Shown one piece after another: positions 14,398 to 23,373 of a DNA stretch of 32,721 bases. Within the stretch, counting starts at the first letter, position 1. Each line of letters begins with the position of its first letter. The DNA comes from Flavobacteriales bacterium CG_4_10_14_0_2_um_filter_35_18. Its GTDB lineage: Bacteria; Bacteroidota; Bacteroidia; Flavobacteriales; Flavobacteriaceae. Both the position numbers and the translations under genes were made by a program. The notes below the pieces were generated by a model, which was not told the DNA's origin, searched no databases, and saw only the letters and a list, made by a program, of their open reading frames with translations. The stretch spans positions 1 to 32,721 of the forward strand of contig PFPU01000025.1 of the NCBI GenBank assembly GCA_002793215.1. Reading direction: 5' to 3'.

Positions 14398-15552
14398 TTA
14401 CAGTGTTCCGCGACGTTCTTGTTCTGCTTCAATCGACTCAAATAAGGCTTTAAAATTTCCTTTTCCAAATGATTGTGCGCCTTTGCGCTGAATAATTTCA
14501 AAAAATAAAGTAGGCCTATCACTTACGGGCTTGGTAAAGATTTGCAATAAGTAACCTTCATCATCGCGATCGACTAAAATGCCTAGGCTTTTTAACTGTT
14601 TTAGGTCTTCGTCAATTTCGCCAACGCGGTCTAATACAGTGTCGTAATAAGTTCCGGGAACGTATAAAAACTCGACACCTCTTTGAGTGAGTGCTTTAAC
14701 TGTTTCGATAATATTATTGGTAGCAACTGCAATGTGTTGGCATCCGGGACCCAAATAAAAATCAAGGTATTCTTCAATTTGTGATTTTTTGAGACCTTCG
14801 GCAGGCTCGTTTATCGGAAACTTTACACGTCCATTTCCATTTGTCATCACTTTGCTCATTAAAGCTGTAAATTGGGTTGAAATATCCTTATCGTCAAAGG
14901 TAATAAGATTGGCAAAGCCCATAGTATCGCGATAAAATTTTGCCCAAACATTCATTTCTTCCCAACCCACATTTCCAACCATGTGGTCAATATAGCGCAA
15001 GCCAACATCAGGCGGGTTATAATTTGATTCCCATTTTTGATATTTTGGCAAAAAGATGCCGTGATAATTTTTGCGTTCAATGAAAAGGTGCACTGTGTCG
15101 CCATAGGTTTGAATTCCGGACTTTATAACAATACCATTTTTATCACTTTCGGTCGTAGGTTTTAAAAAGGATTTTGCACCGCGTTTTGTAGTTTCATTCC
15201 AAGCCTTTGTAGCATCGTCAACCCAAAGTGCAATTACTTTAACGCCATCGCCGTGTTTGGTAATATGCTCAAATATTTCTTGATGGGTATTAGGCATTGG
15301 CGTAGTTAAAACCAATCTAATTTTATCTTGCGCTAAAACATAACTGGTTCGGTCGGTTAGTCCGGTTTCTAAACCAGCATAGGCTAAGGATTGAAAACCG
15401 AAGGCCGTTTTGTAGTAATGCGCTGCTTGTTTGGCATTGCCAACATAAAGTTCAACGTAATCGGTACCCAATAAAGGTAAAAAGTCGTCGGCTTCAGGAA
15501 ATATTTTTTCTAGGCTATAAGCCGTATTTGTGATGTTTTTTAGTGTTTTCAT
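14398..15552 (-). CDS. hppD: 4-hydroxyphenylpyruvate dioxygenase
   Basis: This 384-aa Fe(II) enzyme converts 4-hydroxyphenylpyruvate to homogentisate, the second step of tyrosine breakdown. It has two glyoxalase/VOC-like halves (about 25-160 and 185-360). The three iron ligands are recognisable in the second half: His190 in DHMVGNV, His273 in CQHIAVAT and Glu352 in FFEIIQRKG. The C-terminal SFGKGNFKALFESIEAEQ is the usual lid helix. Length is normal. It lies 117 bases downstream of hmgA on the same strand and is followed by a good terminator. The product feeds straight to HmgA. The next pathway enzymes (maleylacetoacetate isomerase, fumarylacetoacetase) are not in the window. Confidence 0.96.
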   Translation of the reverse strand: MKTLKNITNTAYSLEKIFPEADDFLPLLGTDYVELYVGNAKQAAHYYKTAFGFQSLAYAGLETGLTDRTSYVLAQDKIRLVLTTPMPNTHQEIFEHITKHGDGVKVIALWVDDATKAWNETTKRGAKSFLKPTTESDKNGIVIKSGIQTYGDTVHLFIERKNYHGIFLPKYQKWESNYNPPDVGLRYIDHMVGNVGWEEMNVWAKFYRDTMGFANLITFDDKDISTQFTALMSKVMTNGNGRVKFPINEPAEGLKKSQIEEYLDFYLGPGCQHIAVATNNIIETVKALTQRGVEFLYVPGTYYDTVLDRVGEIDEDLKQLKSLGILVDRDDEGYLLQIFTKPVSDRPTLFFEIIQRKGAQSFGKGNFKALFESIEAEQERRGTL

Positions 15553-15617
15553 GTTTTGAAAAATTTAAATTAACAAGATTGCGGTTTTGAATCTAAAATT
15601 TATAACTCTTATCTTTT

Positions 15618-15673
15618 GACTTCGGTCTTCCGACTTCGGTCTTCTGACTTCAGTTTTCGGTCTTCGGTCTTAC
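15618..15673. repeat. Four-unit 14-bp tandem repeat
   Basis: Four head-to-tail 14-base units start at 15618, 15632, 15646 and 15660. The first two are GACTTCGGTCTTCC and GACTTCGGTCTTCT. The third and fourth are degenerate (GACTTCAGTTTTCG, GTCTTCGGTCTTAC). The last unit contains the hmgA stop codon (15670-15672), so the array begins at the 3' end of hmgA and fills part of the gap to hppD. Each good unit holds GAC-TTCG-GTC, able to form a small stem-loop. Confidence 0.8.
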
Positions 15674-16824
15674 AGCCAAGATTTAAAATAATCCGCATCC
15701 TGAATTTGAATAGCCGTTTCGGTTAACATTAAAGGTTTAAAGGTATCGACCATTACGGCCAATTCGCAAGTTTCTTTTTTGCCGATGCTTCGTTCCATAG
15801 CGCCGGGATGCGGACCGTGTGGCACACCCGCAGGATGCAAACTTATCTGACCTTTTTGAATGTTATTACGACTCATAAAATCACCATCAACATAATACAA
15901 AACCTCATCAGAATCAATATTGCTGTGATGATAGGGAGCCGGAATGGCATTGGGATGATAATCGTATAAACGCGGAACAAAAGAGCAAATTACAAAACCC
16001 GCTGCCTCAAAAGTTTGATGAATGGGCGGAGGCAAGTGAATACGACCCGTAATGGGTTCGAAATCGTGTATTGAAAACTTATAAGGAAAATTATAGCCAT
16101 CCCAACCTACCACACTAAAAGGGTGATAGGCATAAACATATTGGTGAATGGTGTCTTGTTTTTTAACTTTCATCAAAAAGTCACCTTTCAAGTTATAGGT
16201 TTCTAATTCCTTTGGTGGATGCATATCGCGTTCACAAAAAGGTGCGTGTTCTAAATGCTGTCCAAACCAATTGCGGTAGCGTTTTGGTGTGTAAATCGGA
16301 CTTTTAGACGTTACAATAAACAGGCGATTATCCTTTGTGTCAAACTCAATTTGATAAATCATTCCACGCGGAATTACCAAATAATCACCGTATTTAAAAT
16401 CAATGTTTCCCAAAAAAGTGCGCAATTTTCCTGTTCCTTTATGGATAAAAAGGAGTTCATCAGAATCGGTATTTTTATAAAAATAGTCAGTTAAAGATTG
16501 CGTTGGGGCTGCCAAAATAATTTGACAATCACTGTTTACCAAAACGGGAAAGCGACTTTCTAAATAATCGGCTTTTGCCGGAATGTTAAAGCCATTTAAA
16601 CTGGTGGCACGCATATTTTTTGCCACGGCAATTTTTGGACTCACATCATAAGATTCTAAAAGTTCCTTAACCTGTGTGGGGCGTTGGGTGTGATAAAGCA
16701 ATGTTGACATGCCATCAAAACCAACGGTTCCAAAAAGTTCTTCGTAATAAAAATCGCCATTTTCATTTTTAAAAACGGTATGACGTTTAGGAGGAATTTT
16801 ACCTAAAGTATGGTATCTAGGCAT
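15670..16824 (-). CDS. hmgA: Homogentisate 1,2-dioxygenase
   Basis: This 384-aa Fe(II) cupin enzyme opens the homogentisate ring to maleylacetoacetate. Recognisable features are the N-terminal PRYHTLGKIPPKRH segment, an FGTVGFDG motif near residue 31 and the C-terminal metal site. Likely ligands are His300 in YHHSNIDSDE, Glu307 and His336 in VPHGPHPG, chosen by alignment from memory with the human enzyme. It is shorter than the 430-445-aa proteobacterial and human enzymes, the usual size in Bacteroidota. It is first of a two-gene - strand unit with hppD, the reverse of reaction order. Confidence 0.95.
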   Translation of the reverse strand: MPRYHTLGKIPPKRHTVFKNENGDFYYEELFGTVGFDGMSTLLYHTQRPTQVKELLESYDVSPKIAVAKNMRATSLNGFNIPAKADYLESRFPVLVNSDCQIILAAPTQSLTDYFYKNTDSDELLFIHKGTGKLRTFLGNIDFKYGDYLVIPRGMIYQIEFDTKDNRLFIVTSKSPIYTPKRYRNWFGQHLEHAPFCERDMHPPKELETYNLKGDFLMKVKKQDTIHQYVYAYHPFSVVGWDGYNFPYKFSIHDFEPITGRIHLPPPIHQTFEAAGFVICSFVPRLYDYHPNAIPAPYHHSNIDSDEVLYYVDGDFMSRNNIQKGQISLHPAGVPHGPHPGAMERSIGKKETCELAVMVDTFKPLMLTETAIQIQDADYFKSWL

Positions 16825-16989
16825 ACTATATTTGTTTTAAGAAATTAATAAATCAGTTATAACTCAGCTAAGTTGCAGCGTTATTCTGGATTTCTTTTCA
16901 AGTAGAATTTTAATAGCGCTAACAAGTCTAAAAATATAAATTCCATTGTTTGATTTCTTTTTAACAATTATAACTCAAAAATGTTTGAT

Positions 16990-17226
16990 TTATTTTACCT
17001 CAATCACTTGCGTAATTTGGGGAGCATATTTTTTTATAGTGGCTTCTACACCATTTTTTAAAGTTAAATGATTTATGGTACAACCAAAACATGCGCCTTC
17101 GAGTTTTACTTTTACAATATTATTTTCAATAGCAACTATGCTAATGTTACCTCCATCGGCAATTAAAAAGGGTCTGATTTCTTGTAAAGCGATTTCTACA
17201 TTCGCTTGTGTTTGTTGTGCGGTCAT
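16990..17226 (-). CDS. NifU C-terminal-domain (NfuA-like) iron-sulfur scaffold
   Basis: The 78-aa protein is a lone NifU C-terminal domain: ALQEIRPFLIADGGNISI, then KLEGACFGCTINHLTLKNGVE with the CxxC motif at Cys46 and Cys49. Two subunits would share a 4Fe-4S cluster through these cysteines for delivery to apo-proteins in the cytoplasm. The phenylalanine between the cysteines is unusual only in detail. The gene begins 8 bases after the mrp stop, so it is co-transcribed with another cluster carrier. LipA, encoded in this window, is a typical client of such factors. Confidence 0.92.
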   Translation of the reverse strand: MTAQQTQANVEIALQEIRPFLIADGGNISIVAIENNIVKVKLEGACFGCTINHLTLKNGVEATIKKYAPQITQVIEVK

Positions 17227-17234
17227 CTTGTGTT

Positions 17235-18365
17235 TTATTTATGTGTTGCGCAGCCTGCCATAGTGGTGATTCTGACTATTTCGGTTGGAGGTAAATCCTC
17301 ATTGCGTTTTACTAACTCGTCAATCATATTTTGTGCAATTTGCTTAAATGATGCTTCGAGTGGCGTATTGTTTTGTAAGCTTATTGGATGTCCAACATCA
17401 CCGGCTTCGCGGATACTTTGAACGAGGGGAATTTCACCTAAAAATCGTGTATTTTCATCTTCTGCTAGGTGTTTAGCACCATCTTTTCCAAAGATATAAT
17501 ATTTATTATCGGGCAATTCTGCCGGCGTAAAATAGCTCATGTTTTCTACCAATCCTAAAACGGGTACATTGATATTGACTTGTTTAAACATGGCGATGCC
17601 TTTTCGAGCATCCGCTAAAGCGATATTTTGCGGTGTGCTCACTATAACTGCTCCTGTAACCGGAATGGCCTGAACAATAGACAAATGAATATCGCCTGTG
17701 CCCGGAGGTAAATCAATTAATAAAAAATCGAGTTCGCCCCAAGCAGCATCAAATAACAATTGGTTTAAGGCTTTTGACGCCATAGCGCCCCGCCAAATTA
17801 CCGCCTGATTGGCATCGGTAAAAAAGCCTAAAGATAAAATCTTAATGCCATAACTTTCTACGGGTTTCATTTTAGATTTGCCATCTTCAACTACCGAAAG
17901 GGGTTTTGCTAGTGCAACGTCAAACATTATTGGCATTGAGGGTCCATAGATGTCGGCATCTAAAATGCCAACTTTAAAACCCATTTTTGACAGTGATACT
18001 GCCAAATTTGCGGTAATTGTAGATTTGCCAACACCACCTTTTCCGGATGCAACAGCAATAATATTTTTTATATTTGGTAAGGGATTTGCCTTTTTTTGAG
18101 GTTCTGGTTTTTCGGGCACTTCAACCTTTACATTAACTTTTACAATTGCTTTTTGATAAACCAAATCGTGAATTACTTTCATAATTTCGACTTCTATTTT
18201 CTTTTTTGCCTGTAAAGTTGGATTGGATATAACTATATCAATCACCACTTCTTTGCCAAAAATAACCACATTTTTTACCGACTCACTTTCTATAAGGCTT
18301 TTACCAGCACCTGGTTCGGTAATGGTATTTAGTGCATTTAAAATATCTTGTTTTTTAAACTCCAT
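17235..18365 (-). CDS. mrp: Mrp/ApbC-type iron-sulfur carrier ATPase
   Basis: The 376-aa protein has an N-terminal MIP18/DUF59 domain (about 1-80), a Pro/Lys-rich linker and a ParA/MinD-like ATPase domain. The deviant Walker A is GKGGVGKST (108-116), with DADIYGPSMP and DLPPGTGD motifs further on. Mrp proteins bind and transfer 4Fe-4S clusters in an ATP-dependent way. The usual CPxC pair after ENMSYF is absent: the sequence there reads FTPAELPDNKYYIFG. A cysteine occurs only near the C-terminus (MAGCATHK). I believe this form is common in Bacteroidota. The NifU-domain gene follows after 8 bases. Confidence 0.93.
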   Translation of the reverse strand: MEFKKQDILNALNTITEPGAGKSLIESESVKNVVIFGKEVVIDIVISNPTLQAKKKIEVEIMKVIHDLVYQKAIVKVNVKVEVPEKPEPQKKANPLPNIKNIIAVASGKGGVGKSTITANLAVSLSKMGFKVGILDADIYGPSMPIMFDVALAKPLSVVEDGKSKMKPVESYGIKILSLGFFTDANQAVIWRGAMASKALNQLLFDAAWGELDFLLIDLPPGTGDIHLSIVQAIPVTGAVIVSTPQNIALADARKGIAMFKQVNINVPVLGLVENMSYFTPAELPDNKYYIFGKDGAKHLAEDENTRFLGEIPLVQSIREAGDVGHPISLQNNTPLEASFKQIAQNMIDELVKRNEDLPPTEIVRITTMAGCATHK

Positions 18366-18396
18366 TTTGTTAACTAATTATATTCATTCTAAATTA

Positions 18397-18404
18397 CAAA
18401 TATA
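18397..18404 (-). promoter_or_regulatory. -7 box for mrp
   Basis: Read on the - strand the octamer is TATATTTG, a full match to TAnnTTTG, 31 bases before the mrp start codon. No clear -33 element is seen. Confidence 0.4.
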
Positions 18405-18462
18405 ATAACTAAACTAGGAGTATAAAAATAAAAAAGGCTTAATCGTTAATATATTTTGGCGC

Positions 18463-20064
18463 TTACTTTGCCAAATCAAACACTTCGGTTATTTCCCAAT
18501 TTGCCCTTACATCTAGCTCATTTTTAAAATAGATAACTTCTTCAGGATTAATGTGTTTTAAAAAATTGCCGGTATCCCAAACGCTATTTTTGTTTTCGTC
18601 ATAAATAACTCGAATTAAATATTTTTCAGGGTCAATATTTAAGAAGCTAACTTCTTGTGGTTTTTCGAGATACCGCGATTGAATGACCTTTGTTTTTAAG
18701 TCGGTTAATTCTACAATAATTGGATAGGATTTTACATGAGCAAAACTCAAAAAAACGCTTCCTAATTCGGTTATTTTTTTAGTTCCAAATAGATAGCGGA
18801 TGGTATCGGTGTTGCTTTCAAAAAAAGTTTGAATGGCATTTGGCAAGAGCATTAAGCGGTAAGCTTTATTGGGTTCTTTCTCAAATTTAAAATGCAATTG
18901 TGTTTTTAATTCTGATATCACAGTTTTAAAAGGTGTTTTTACAGAATCTTTATCCATTAAAATTATTTTAGAGTCATCTACTTTAGTGATGGGCTGATTA
19001 GACAACAATTTAAAATCATCATTAAAATTTAAGACACTTTTGTTAAGGCTTCCAACCACTAAGGAATCAAATTTTTGGGCACGCAATTTAACCATAACCG
19101 TATCAATGGCTTCTTTATTAGAAACCTTAAATTGCAATGAATCAAGATTTGGCGTATTAAACCAATAATTTAAGGTGTCCTTATCAGATTCAAAAGCCTG
19201 AATAGATTTAAAGCTATCGGTAACTTGAGATAGCAATTCAATTTTAATATCTTTCGCAATGCCATTGTAACCAAAAACTATGTGTTGTTTAGTAACTTCG
19301 GAAGGTCTTGCTAATTTATAGTCTAAAATTTCTTTAAAAAGCGCTAAATTAAAGCTAGAGTCTCTTGGAATATTAATCGTATCAGGATAAAACGCAATTT
19401 TATCGGAAGCTGGTTTGAATTTATAATCGTAATTTTTTTGTTTTAGGGCAACTAATTTGTATTTGCCTTCTTTTAGGTTAGTCAGCTCCCAAGTAACAGT
19501 GTCTAAAGTATTTGCAATATAATTTGGAAGTCCTTTGTAGATGATTGAATCGTTAAATTTTTCATCCATTCGGTATAATAAAATAGCGACATCCTTATCA
19601 ACCACATTGCTTAAAGCATCTTTTATAGTTCCTTTTAAATTTAATGAATCAATATAACCACCCGTTGACATCACATATTTAAAATTGTATAATATATTGC
19701 CTTCGTTATTGTCGCGTACGCTCGTGCCAAAATTAAAAATATAGGTTGTCTCTTTTTGAAGCGTATCTAAAATTTTGATATTTAAAGTTTTGCTCGCCGA
19801 ACCCAAAGGAGTAATGATTGGCTTGTATTTTAAGGGAGGTGAAACAATCAATTGCTGCCCTATTTTATCGAGTTTAATATACTCGTCAAAATAAATTTGA
19901 ATTGATTTTGAATTGAAATGAGTTGTTTCAAAAGCAGGTTTTGAAGTAATCATAATGGGTGCGACTTCGTCTTTATCGCCTCCTGTTGGGCGGCCACGAC
20001 GGGCACAATTAGATAAAATCAAAATCAAAAAAACTATGCTTATTCTTATAAAACTGGACTTCAT
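18463..20064 (-). CDS. Large lipoprotein with N-terminal Ig-like (Big_5) domain
   Basis: I place the start at 20064 (MKSSFIRISIVFLI), six codons inside the longest frame that begins at 20082, because it gives a normal signal peptide. The lipobox LSNC puts the lipidated cysteine at residue 20. A Gly/Arg-rich RRGRPTGGDKDEVAP segment follows, then an SbsA/Big_5-like Ig domain (about 35-130) that includes IQIYFDEYIKLD and YIFNFGTSVRDN. The remaining 400 residues are predicted beta-rich, with a late YDENKNSVWDTG calcium-site-like turn. This is a well-known architecture of Bacteroidota outer-membrane lipoproteins of unknown role. It is downstream of comF by 37 bases on the same strand. Confidence 0.85.
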   Translation of the reverse strand: MKSSFIRISIVFLILILSNCARRGRPTGGDKDEVAPIMITSKPAFETTHFNSKSIQIYFDEYIKLDKIGQQLIVSPPLKYKPIITPLGSASKTLNIKILDTLQKETTYIFNFGTSVRDNNEGNILYNFKYVMSTGGYIDSLNLKGTIKDALSNVVDKDVAILLYRMDEKFNDSIIYKGLPNYIANTLDTVTWELTNLKEGKYKLVALKQKNYDYKFKPASDKIAFYPDTINIPRDSSFNLALFKEILDYKLARPSEVTKQHIVFGYNGIAKDIKIELLSQVTDSFKSIQAFESDKDTLNYWFNTPNLDSLQFKVSNKEAIDTVMVKLRAQKFDSLVVGSLNKSVLNFNDDFKLLSNQPITKVDDSKIILMDKDSVKTPFKTVISELKTQLHFKFEKEPNKAYRLMLLPNAIQTFFESNTDTIRYLFGTKKITELGSVFLSFAHVKSYPIIVELTDLKTKVIQSRYLEKPQEVSFLNIDPEKYLIRVIYDENKNSVWDTGNFLKHINPEEVIYFKNELDVRANWEITEVFDLAK

Positions 20065-20119
20065 TTTTAAAATTTGATACAAAGAAACAATTTATTTTTT
20101 TTTATTTTGAGTAAAGATT

Positions 20120-20812
20120 TTAATTTTTCAATAACGTTGCTGCCATTGTTGCAATACTTATTTTAACACCCTTAACCTTAAGCAATTCACGACAACACGA
20201 TTCTAAAGTAGCGCCAGTTGTGATAATATCATCTATCAACAATAAATGCTTATCTATAAAGCATTCATTATCAGCCAAAACAAAAATTTCATTCACATTT
20301 AAAATCCGCTCTGAACGGTGTTTATGCGTTTGTGATTCGGTTGAGGTTATCTTTATTAATTTATCATCAACATATTTTGCATCAAGTTGTTTTGCCAGTG
20401 ATTTACCAAATTTTTCAACCTGGTTATAACCCCTTATTTTTAATTTTTTAGGATGCAAAGGCACCGGTATAACCATATCAATTGACTTAAACCGACCGCT
20501 TTTAACTAGTTCCTCTCCCAGCCAGTCTCCTAAATAGGTGCCAATTTCTTCAAAACCCTTGTATTTTAATTGATGGATAAGTTGTTGCACTTTACTATTT
20601 TTAGAATAAAGCAACAGTGCAGTAGCCGCTGTTAAAGGAATTCTTCCATAAAATGATTTTTCTATTTGATTGCCTTCAACGGACGTGTAATTGGCTAAAG
20701 GTAAATCGTGCAAGCAACGAATGCAAAGTAATTTTTCGGATTCTTGCAAGGTTTCATCACAAGTTAAACACCGTTTTGGAAAAAAGAGATTTATCAAATT
20801 TTCTAAATTCAT
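20120..20812 (-). CDS. comF: ComF family phosphoribosyltransferase-like protein
   Basis: The 230-aa protein starts with a four-cysteine zinc module (Cys15, Cys18, Cys30, Cys33) and carries a type I phosphoribosyltransferase domain with the PRPP loop LLIDDIITTGAT around Asp194 and Asp195. ComF-family proteins are needed for natural transformation in several bacteria, where they act with the cytoplasmic recombination machinery; the enzymatic reaction is not established. YRGYNQ-like KIRGYNQVEKFGKSLAKQL near residue 130 is diagnostic. Together with the YifB/ComM ATPase in the same window it fits competence for DNA uptake, although both are also present in species not known to be competent. Confidence 0.92.
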   Translation of the reverse strand: MNLENLINLFFPKRCLTCDETLQESEKLLCIRCLHDLPLANYTSVEGNQIEKSFYGRIPLTAATALLLYSKNSKVQQLIHQLKYKGFEEIGTYLGDWLGEELVKSGRFKSIDMVIPVPLHPKKLKIRGYNQVEKFGKSLAKQLDAKYVDDKLIKITSTESQTHKHRSERILNVNEIFVLADNECFIDKHLLLIDDIITTGATLESCCRELLKVKGVKISIATMAATLLKN

Positions 20813-20905
20813 TTTAAAAAGTTTAATCGATTAAAATTAAGTTAATTGAACAAATATCCACTCAAATTTTCCCATAAAAAAAGACAAGGTTAAATTTAAT
20901 TAGCT

Positions 20906-20913
20906 TAATTTTG
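20906..20913 (+). promoter_or_regulatory. -7 box for the coiled-coil protein and glyS
   Basis: TAATTTTG is a full match to TAnnTTTG, 26 bases before the start at 20940. The spacing to the start is typical. No -33 TTG is seen. Confidence 0.45.
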
Positions 20914-20939
20914 CAAAAAATTTTAAAACTCCTTAAAAA

Positions 20940-21809
20940 ATGAAAAATTCAAAAATTATCATTATTGTATTAGCGGTATTGTTAGTATTGAGTATTGGTT
21001 ATAGTGTTTACACTAAGATTGACAATACTAAATTTGTAACGCAACTTAGCTCTGAAAAAGATCAAGTTAAATCAGAGTTAGACAGTATGATTGCACAATA
21101 TGATGTAGAAATTAGTAAAAATACAGTATTAAATGACGATTTAGTTAAATCACGTGCCGAAGTAGTTGCCATCCGAGATTCATTAATGCAAAACAGAAAA
21201 GTAAATTATGCTGCCATTAGAAAACTGAAATCAAAATTGGCAAAATTAGAAAAGTTAAACAAACACCTTTTCTTTTTAGTAGATTCAACTAAGCAAGCCA
21301 ATGCCCGATTGGCTTTGACCATTGATAGCACTCAGGTTTTAGTTGAACTAAAAGATGATACCATTAAAAACCTTGTTGGCGAAAATATTATTTTGTCTAA
21401 AAATATTGAAAATGGCTCTGCCCTTCAATTAACTGCCCTATCGGCAAATGGCGTTAAGCAAAAATCAAACGGTCAATTGCTTTTAACCACAAAAGCTTCG
21501 CGAGCAGACCGAATTAGAGTTTGTGCAGTTGTTACAAAAAATGTTTTAGCTGCCAAGACTGACCGTGAATTTTACGTACAAATTTTTAGCCCAGACGGAA
21601 AACTTTTAGGCGCTAATGAAACCATCGCACTTGGTGATGAATCAATAAATTATAGCGAAAAAGCAAATTTCTTCTATCAAAATATTGACACTCAATTTTG
21701 TGTGTTAAGCAAATCTAATACCAATAAAGGACTTTTAAAGGGAACTTATAAAATAAAAGTATTTGGCGAAGGCCGACTTTTAGGTCAGTTAGATTTAAAT
21801 CTTCGATAG
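20940..21809 (+). CDS. Membrane-anchored coiled-coil protein, unknown function
   Basis: The 289-aa protein has one N-terminal membrane helix (residues about 5-22, IIIIVLAVLLVLSIGYSVY) and then a long predicted coiled coil (about 30-160) rich in Lys, Glu, Asp and Ser with repeated hydrophobic spacing. A compact beta-rich C-terminal domain (about 165-289) contains LLTTKASRADRIRVCAVV and FYVQIFSPDGKLLG. A single cytoplasmic Lys-Asn start suggests the bulk is periplasmic. I know no named family. The stop is 5 bases before the glyS start, so the two are co-transcribed; the pairing is common enough in flavobacteria to suggest conserved linkage, without telling the function. Confidence 0.75.
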   Translation: MKNSKIIIIVLAVLLVLSIGYSVYTKIDNTKFVTQLSSEKDQVKSELDSMIAQYDVEISKNTVLNDDLVKSRAEVVAIRDSLMQNRKVNYAAIRKLKSKLAKLEKLNKHLFFLVDSTKQANARLALTIDSTQVLVELKDDTIKNLVGENIILSKNIENGSALQLTALSANGVKQKSNGQLLLTTKASRADRIRVCAVVTKNVLAAKTDREFYVQIFSPDGKLLGANETIALGDESINYSEKANFFYQNIDTQFCVLSKSNTNKGLLKGTYKIKVFGEGRLLGQLDLNLR

Positions 21810-21814
21810 GTTAT

Positions 21815-23359
21815 ATGGCAATTTTAGAGGAAGATAAATTCAAAAAAGTCATTGCCCATGCCAAAGAGTATGGCTATGTTTTTCCGTCAAGTGAAATATA
21901 CGACGGATTAAGTGCCGTTTATGATTACGGTCAAAATGGTGTAGAATTAAAGAAAAATATCCGCGACTATTGGTGGCAGGCCATGGTGCAAATGAATGAA
22001 AATATTGTGGGTTTAGATGCCGCCATATTTATGCATCCAACCACCTGGAAAGCCTCGGGGCATGTCGATGCTTTCAACGACCCTTTAATTGACAATAAAG
22101 ATTCTAAAAAACGCTATCGTGCCGATGTGTTGATTGAAGATTATGTCGCTAAAATTGAAGATAAAATAGAAAAAGAAGTTTCAAAAGCCGCAAAACGCTT
22201 TGGCGAATCTTTTGATAAAGCTCAGTTTTTGGCTACCAACACCCGCGTCATTGAATACCAAGCCAAAGCAGCTGCTATTTTAAAACGTATGGGGCAATCT
22301 TTAGCAAATGAAGATTTAGCTGATGTTAAAGCACTTATCGAAGAATTAGAAATTGCTTGTCCACTTACAGGTTCTCGAAATTGGACCGAAGTTAAACAAT
22401 TCAACCTTATGTTTGGCACTAAAATAGGCGCTTCGGCAGAGAATTCGGTTGATTTATATTTGCGTCCAGAAACCGCTCAAGGAATTTTTGTTAATTTTTT
22501 GAATGTACAAAAATCGGGGCGAATGAAAATCCCTTTTGGCATCGCTCAAACTGGAAAAGCCTTTAGAAATGAGATTGTTGCCCGACAATTTATTTTTAGG
22601 ATGCGTGAATTTGAACAAATGGAAATGCAATATTTTGTGCGTCCCGGTGAGGAACTACAATGGTATGAAAGTTGGAAACAACGGCGCTTAAAATGGCATT
22701 TATCACTTGGTTTAGGGGCTGAAAATTACCGCTTTCACAATCATGATAAGTTGGCACATTACGCCAATGCTGCCGCTGACATTGAGTTTAAATTCCCTTT
22801 TGGCTTTAAAGAATTAGAAGGTATTCATTCACGAACCAATTTTGATTTGAGTAGTCATCAAAAATTCTCAGGAAAAAAATTACAGTATTTCGACCCAGAA
22901 CACAACGAAAGCTATGTGCCTTTTGTGGTTGAAACTTCGGTTGGTTTAGACCGCATGTTTTTAGCTGTATTTTCTACTGCTTTGCAAGACGAAACTTTAG
23001 AAGATGGTTCTATGCGAACCGTTTTAAAACTACCGGCCGTTTTAGCACCTATAAAAGCAGCCGTTTTGCCATTGGTTAAAAAAGATGGTTTGCCCGAAAT
23101 TGCCCATAAAATTATAGATACCTTAAAATTCGATTTTAATGTTGTTTATGATGAAAAAGACGCCATTGGTCGCCGATACCGTCGCCAAGATGCTAATGGA
23201 ACCCCTTTTTGCATTACCGTTGACCACGACACTTTGCTTGATAATACCGTAACAATTAGATATCGCGACAGCATGCAACAAGAACGCGTTAAAATTCAAG
23301 ACTTAATAGCACTCATATCTAAGGAAGTTTTGCCTAAGTATTGGCTTGAAAAATGCTAA
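21815..23359 (+). CDS. glyS: Glycyl-tRNA synthetase, single-chain class II type
   Basis: The 514-aa enzyme attaches glycine to tRNA-Gly. It is the archaeal/eukaryotic-like single-chain form: class II catalytic core with MQ-like RPETAQGIFVNF, IAQTGKAFRNEI (motif 2 region) and EMQYFVRPGEE, then GIHSRTNFDLSSH and ETSVGLDRMFLAV (motif 3 region), and a C-terminal anticodon-binding domain from about residue 405 (APIKAAVLPLVKKDGL). Length is normal for the bacterial group. The start at 21815 is 5 bases after the upstream stop, and MAILEEDKFKKVIAHAKEYGYVFP fits the family. A strong terminator follows 14 bases downstream of the stop. Confidence 0.97.
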   Translation: MAILEEDKFKKVIAHAKEYGYVFPSSEIYDGLSAVYDYGQNGVELKKNIRDYWWQAMVQMNENIVGLDAAIFMHPTTWKASGHVDAFNDPLIDNKDSKKRYRADVLIEDYVAKIEDKIEKEVSKAAKRFGESFDKAQFLATNTRVIEYQAKAAAILKRMGQSLANEDLADVKALIEELEIACPLTGSRNWTEVKQFNLMFGTKIGASAENSVDLYLRPETAQGIFVNFLNVQKSGRMKIPFGIAQTGKAFRNEIVARQFIFRMREFEQMEMQYFVRPGEELQWYESWKQRRLKWHLSLGLGAENYRFHNHDKLAHYANAAADIEFKFPFGFKELEGIHSRTNFDLSSHQKFSGKKLQYFDPEHNESYVPFVVETSVGLDRMFLAVFSTALQDETLEDGSMRTVLKLPAVLAPIKAAVLPLVKKDGLPEIAHKIIDTLKFDFNVVYDEKDAIGRRYRRQDANGTPFCITVDHDTLLDNTVTIRYRDSMQQERVKIQDLIALISKEVLPKYWLEKC

Positions 23360-23373
23360 AATGTGCAAACATT

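Noticed and set aside
15553-15673. CRISPR-like array in the 14-bp repeats between hmgA and hppD
   Set aside because: Units are contiguous with no spacers and no cas genes are present.
16855-16977. AGTTATAACT palindrome and a repeated TTATAACTCA upstream of hmgA as an operator pair
   Set aside because: Short, AT-rich and expected by chance in DNA of this composition; no regulator gene is nearby.
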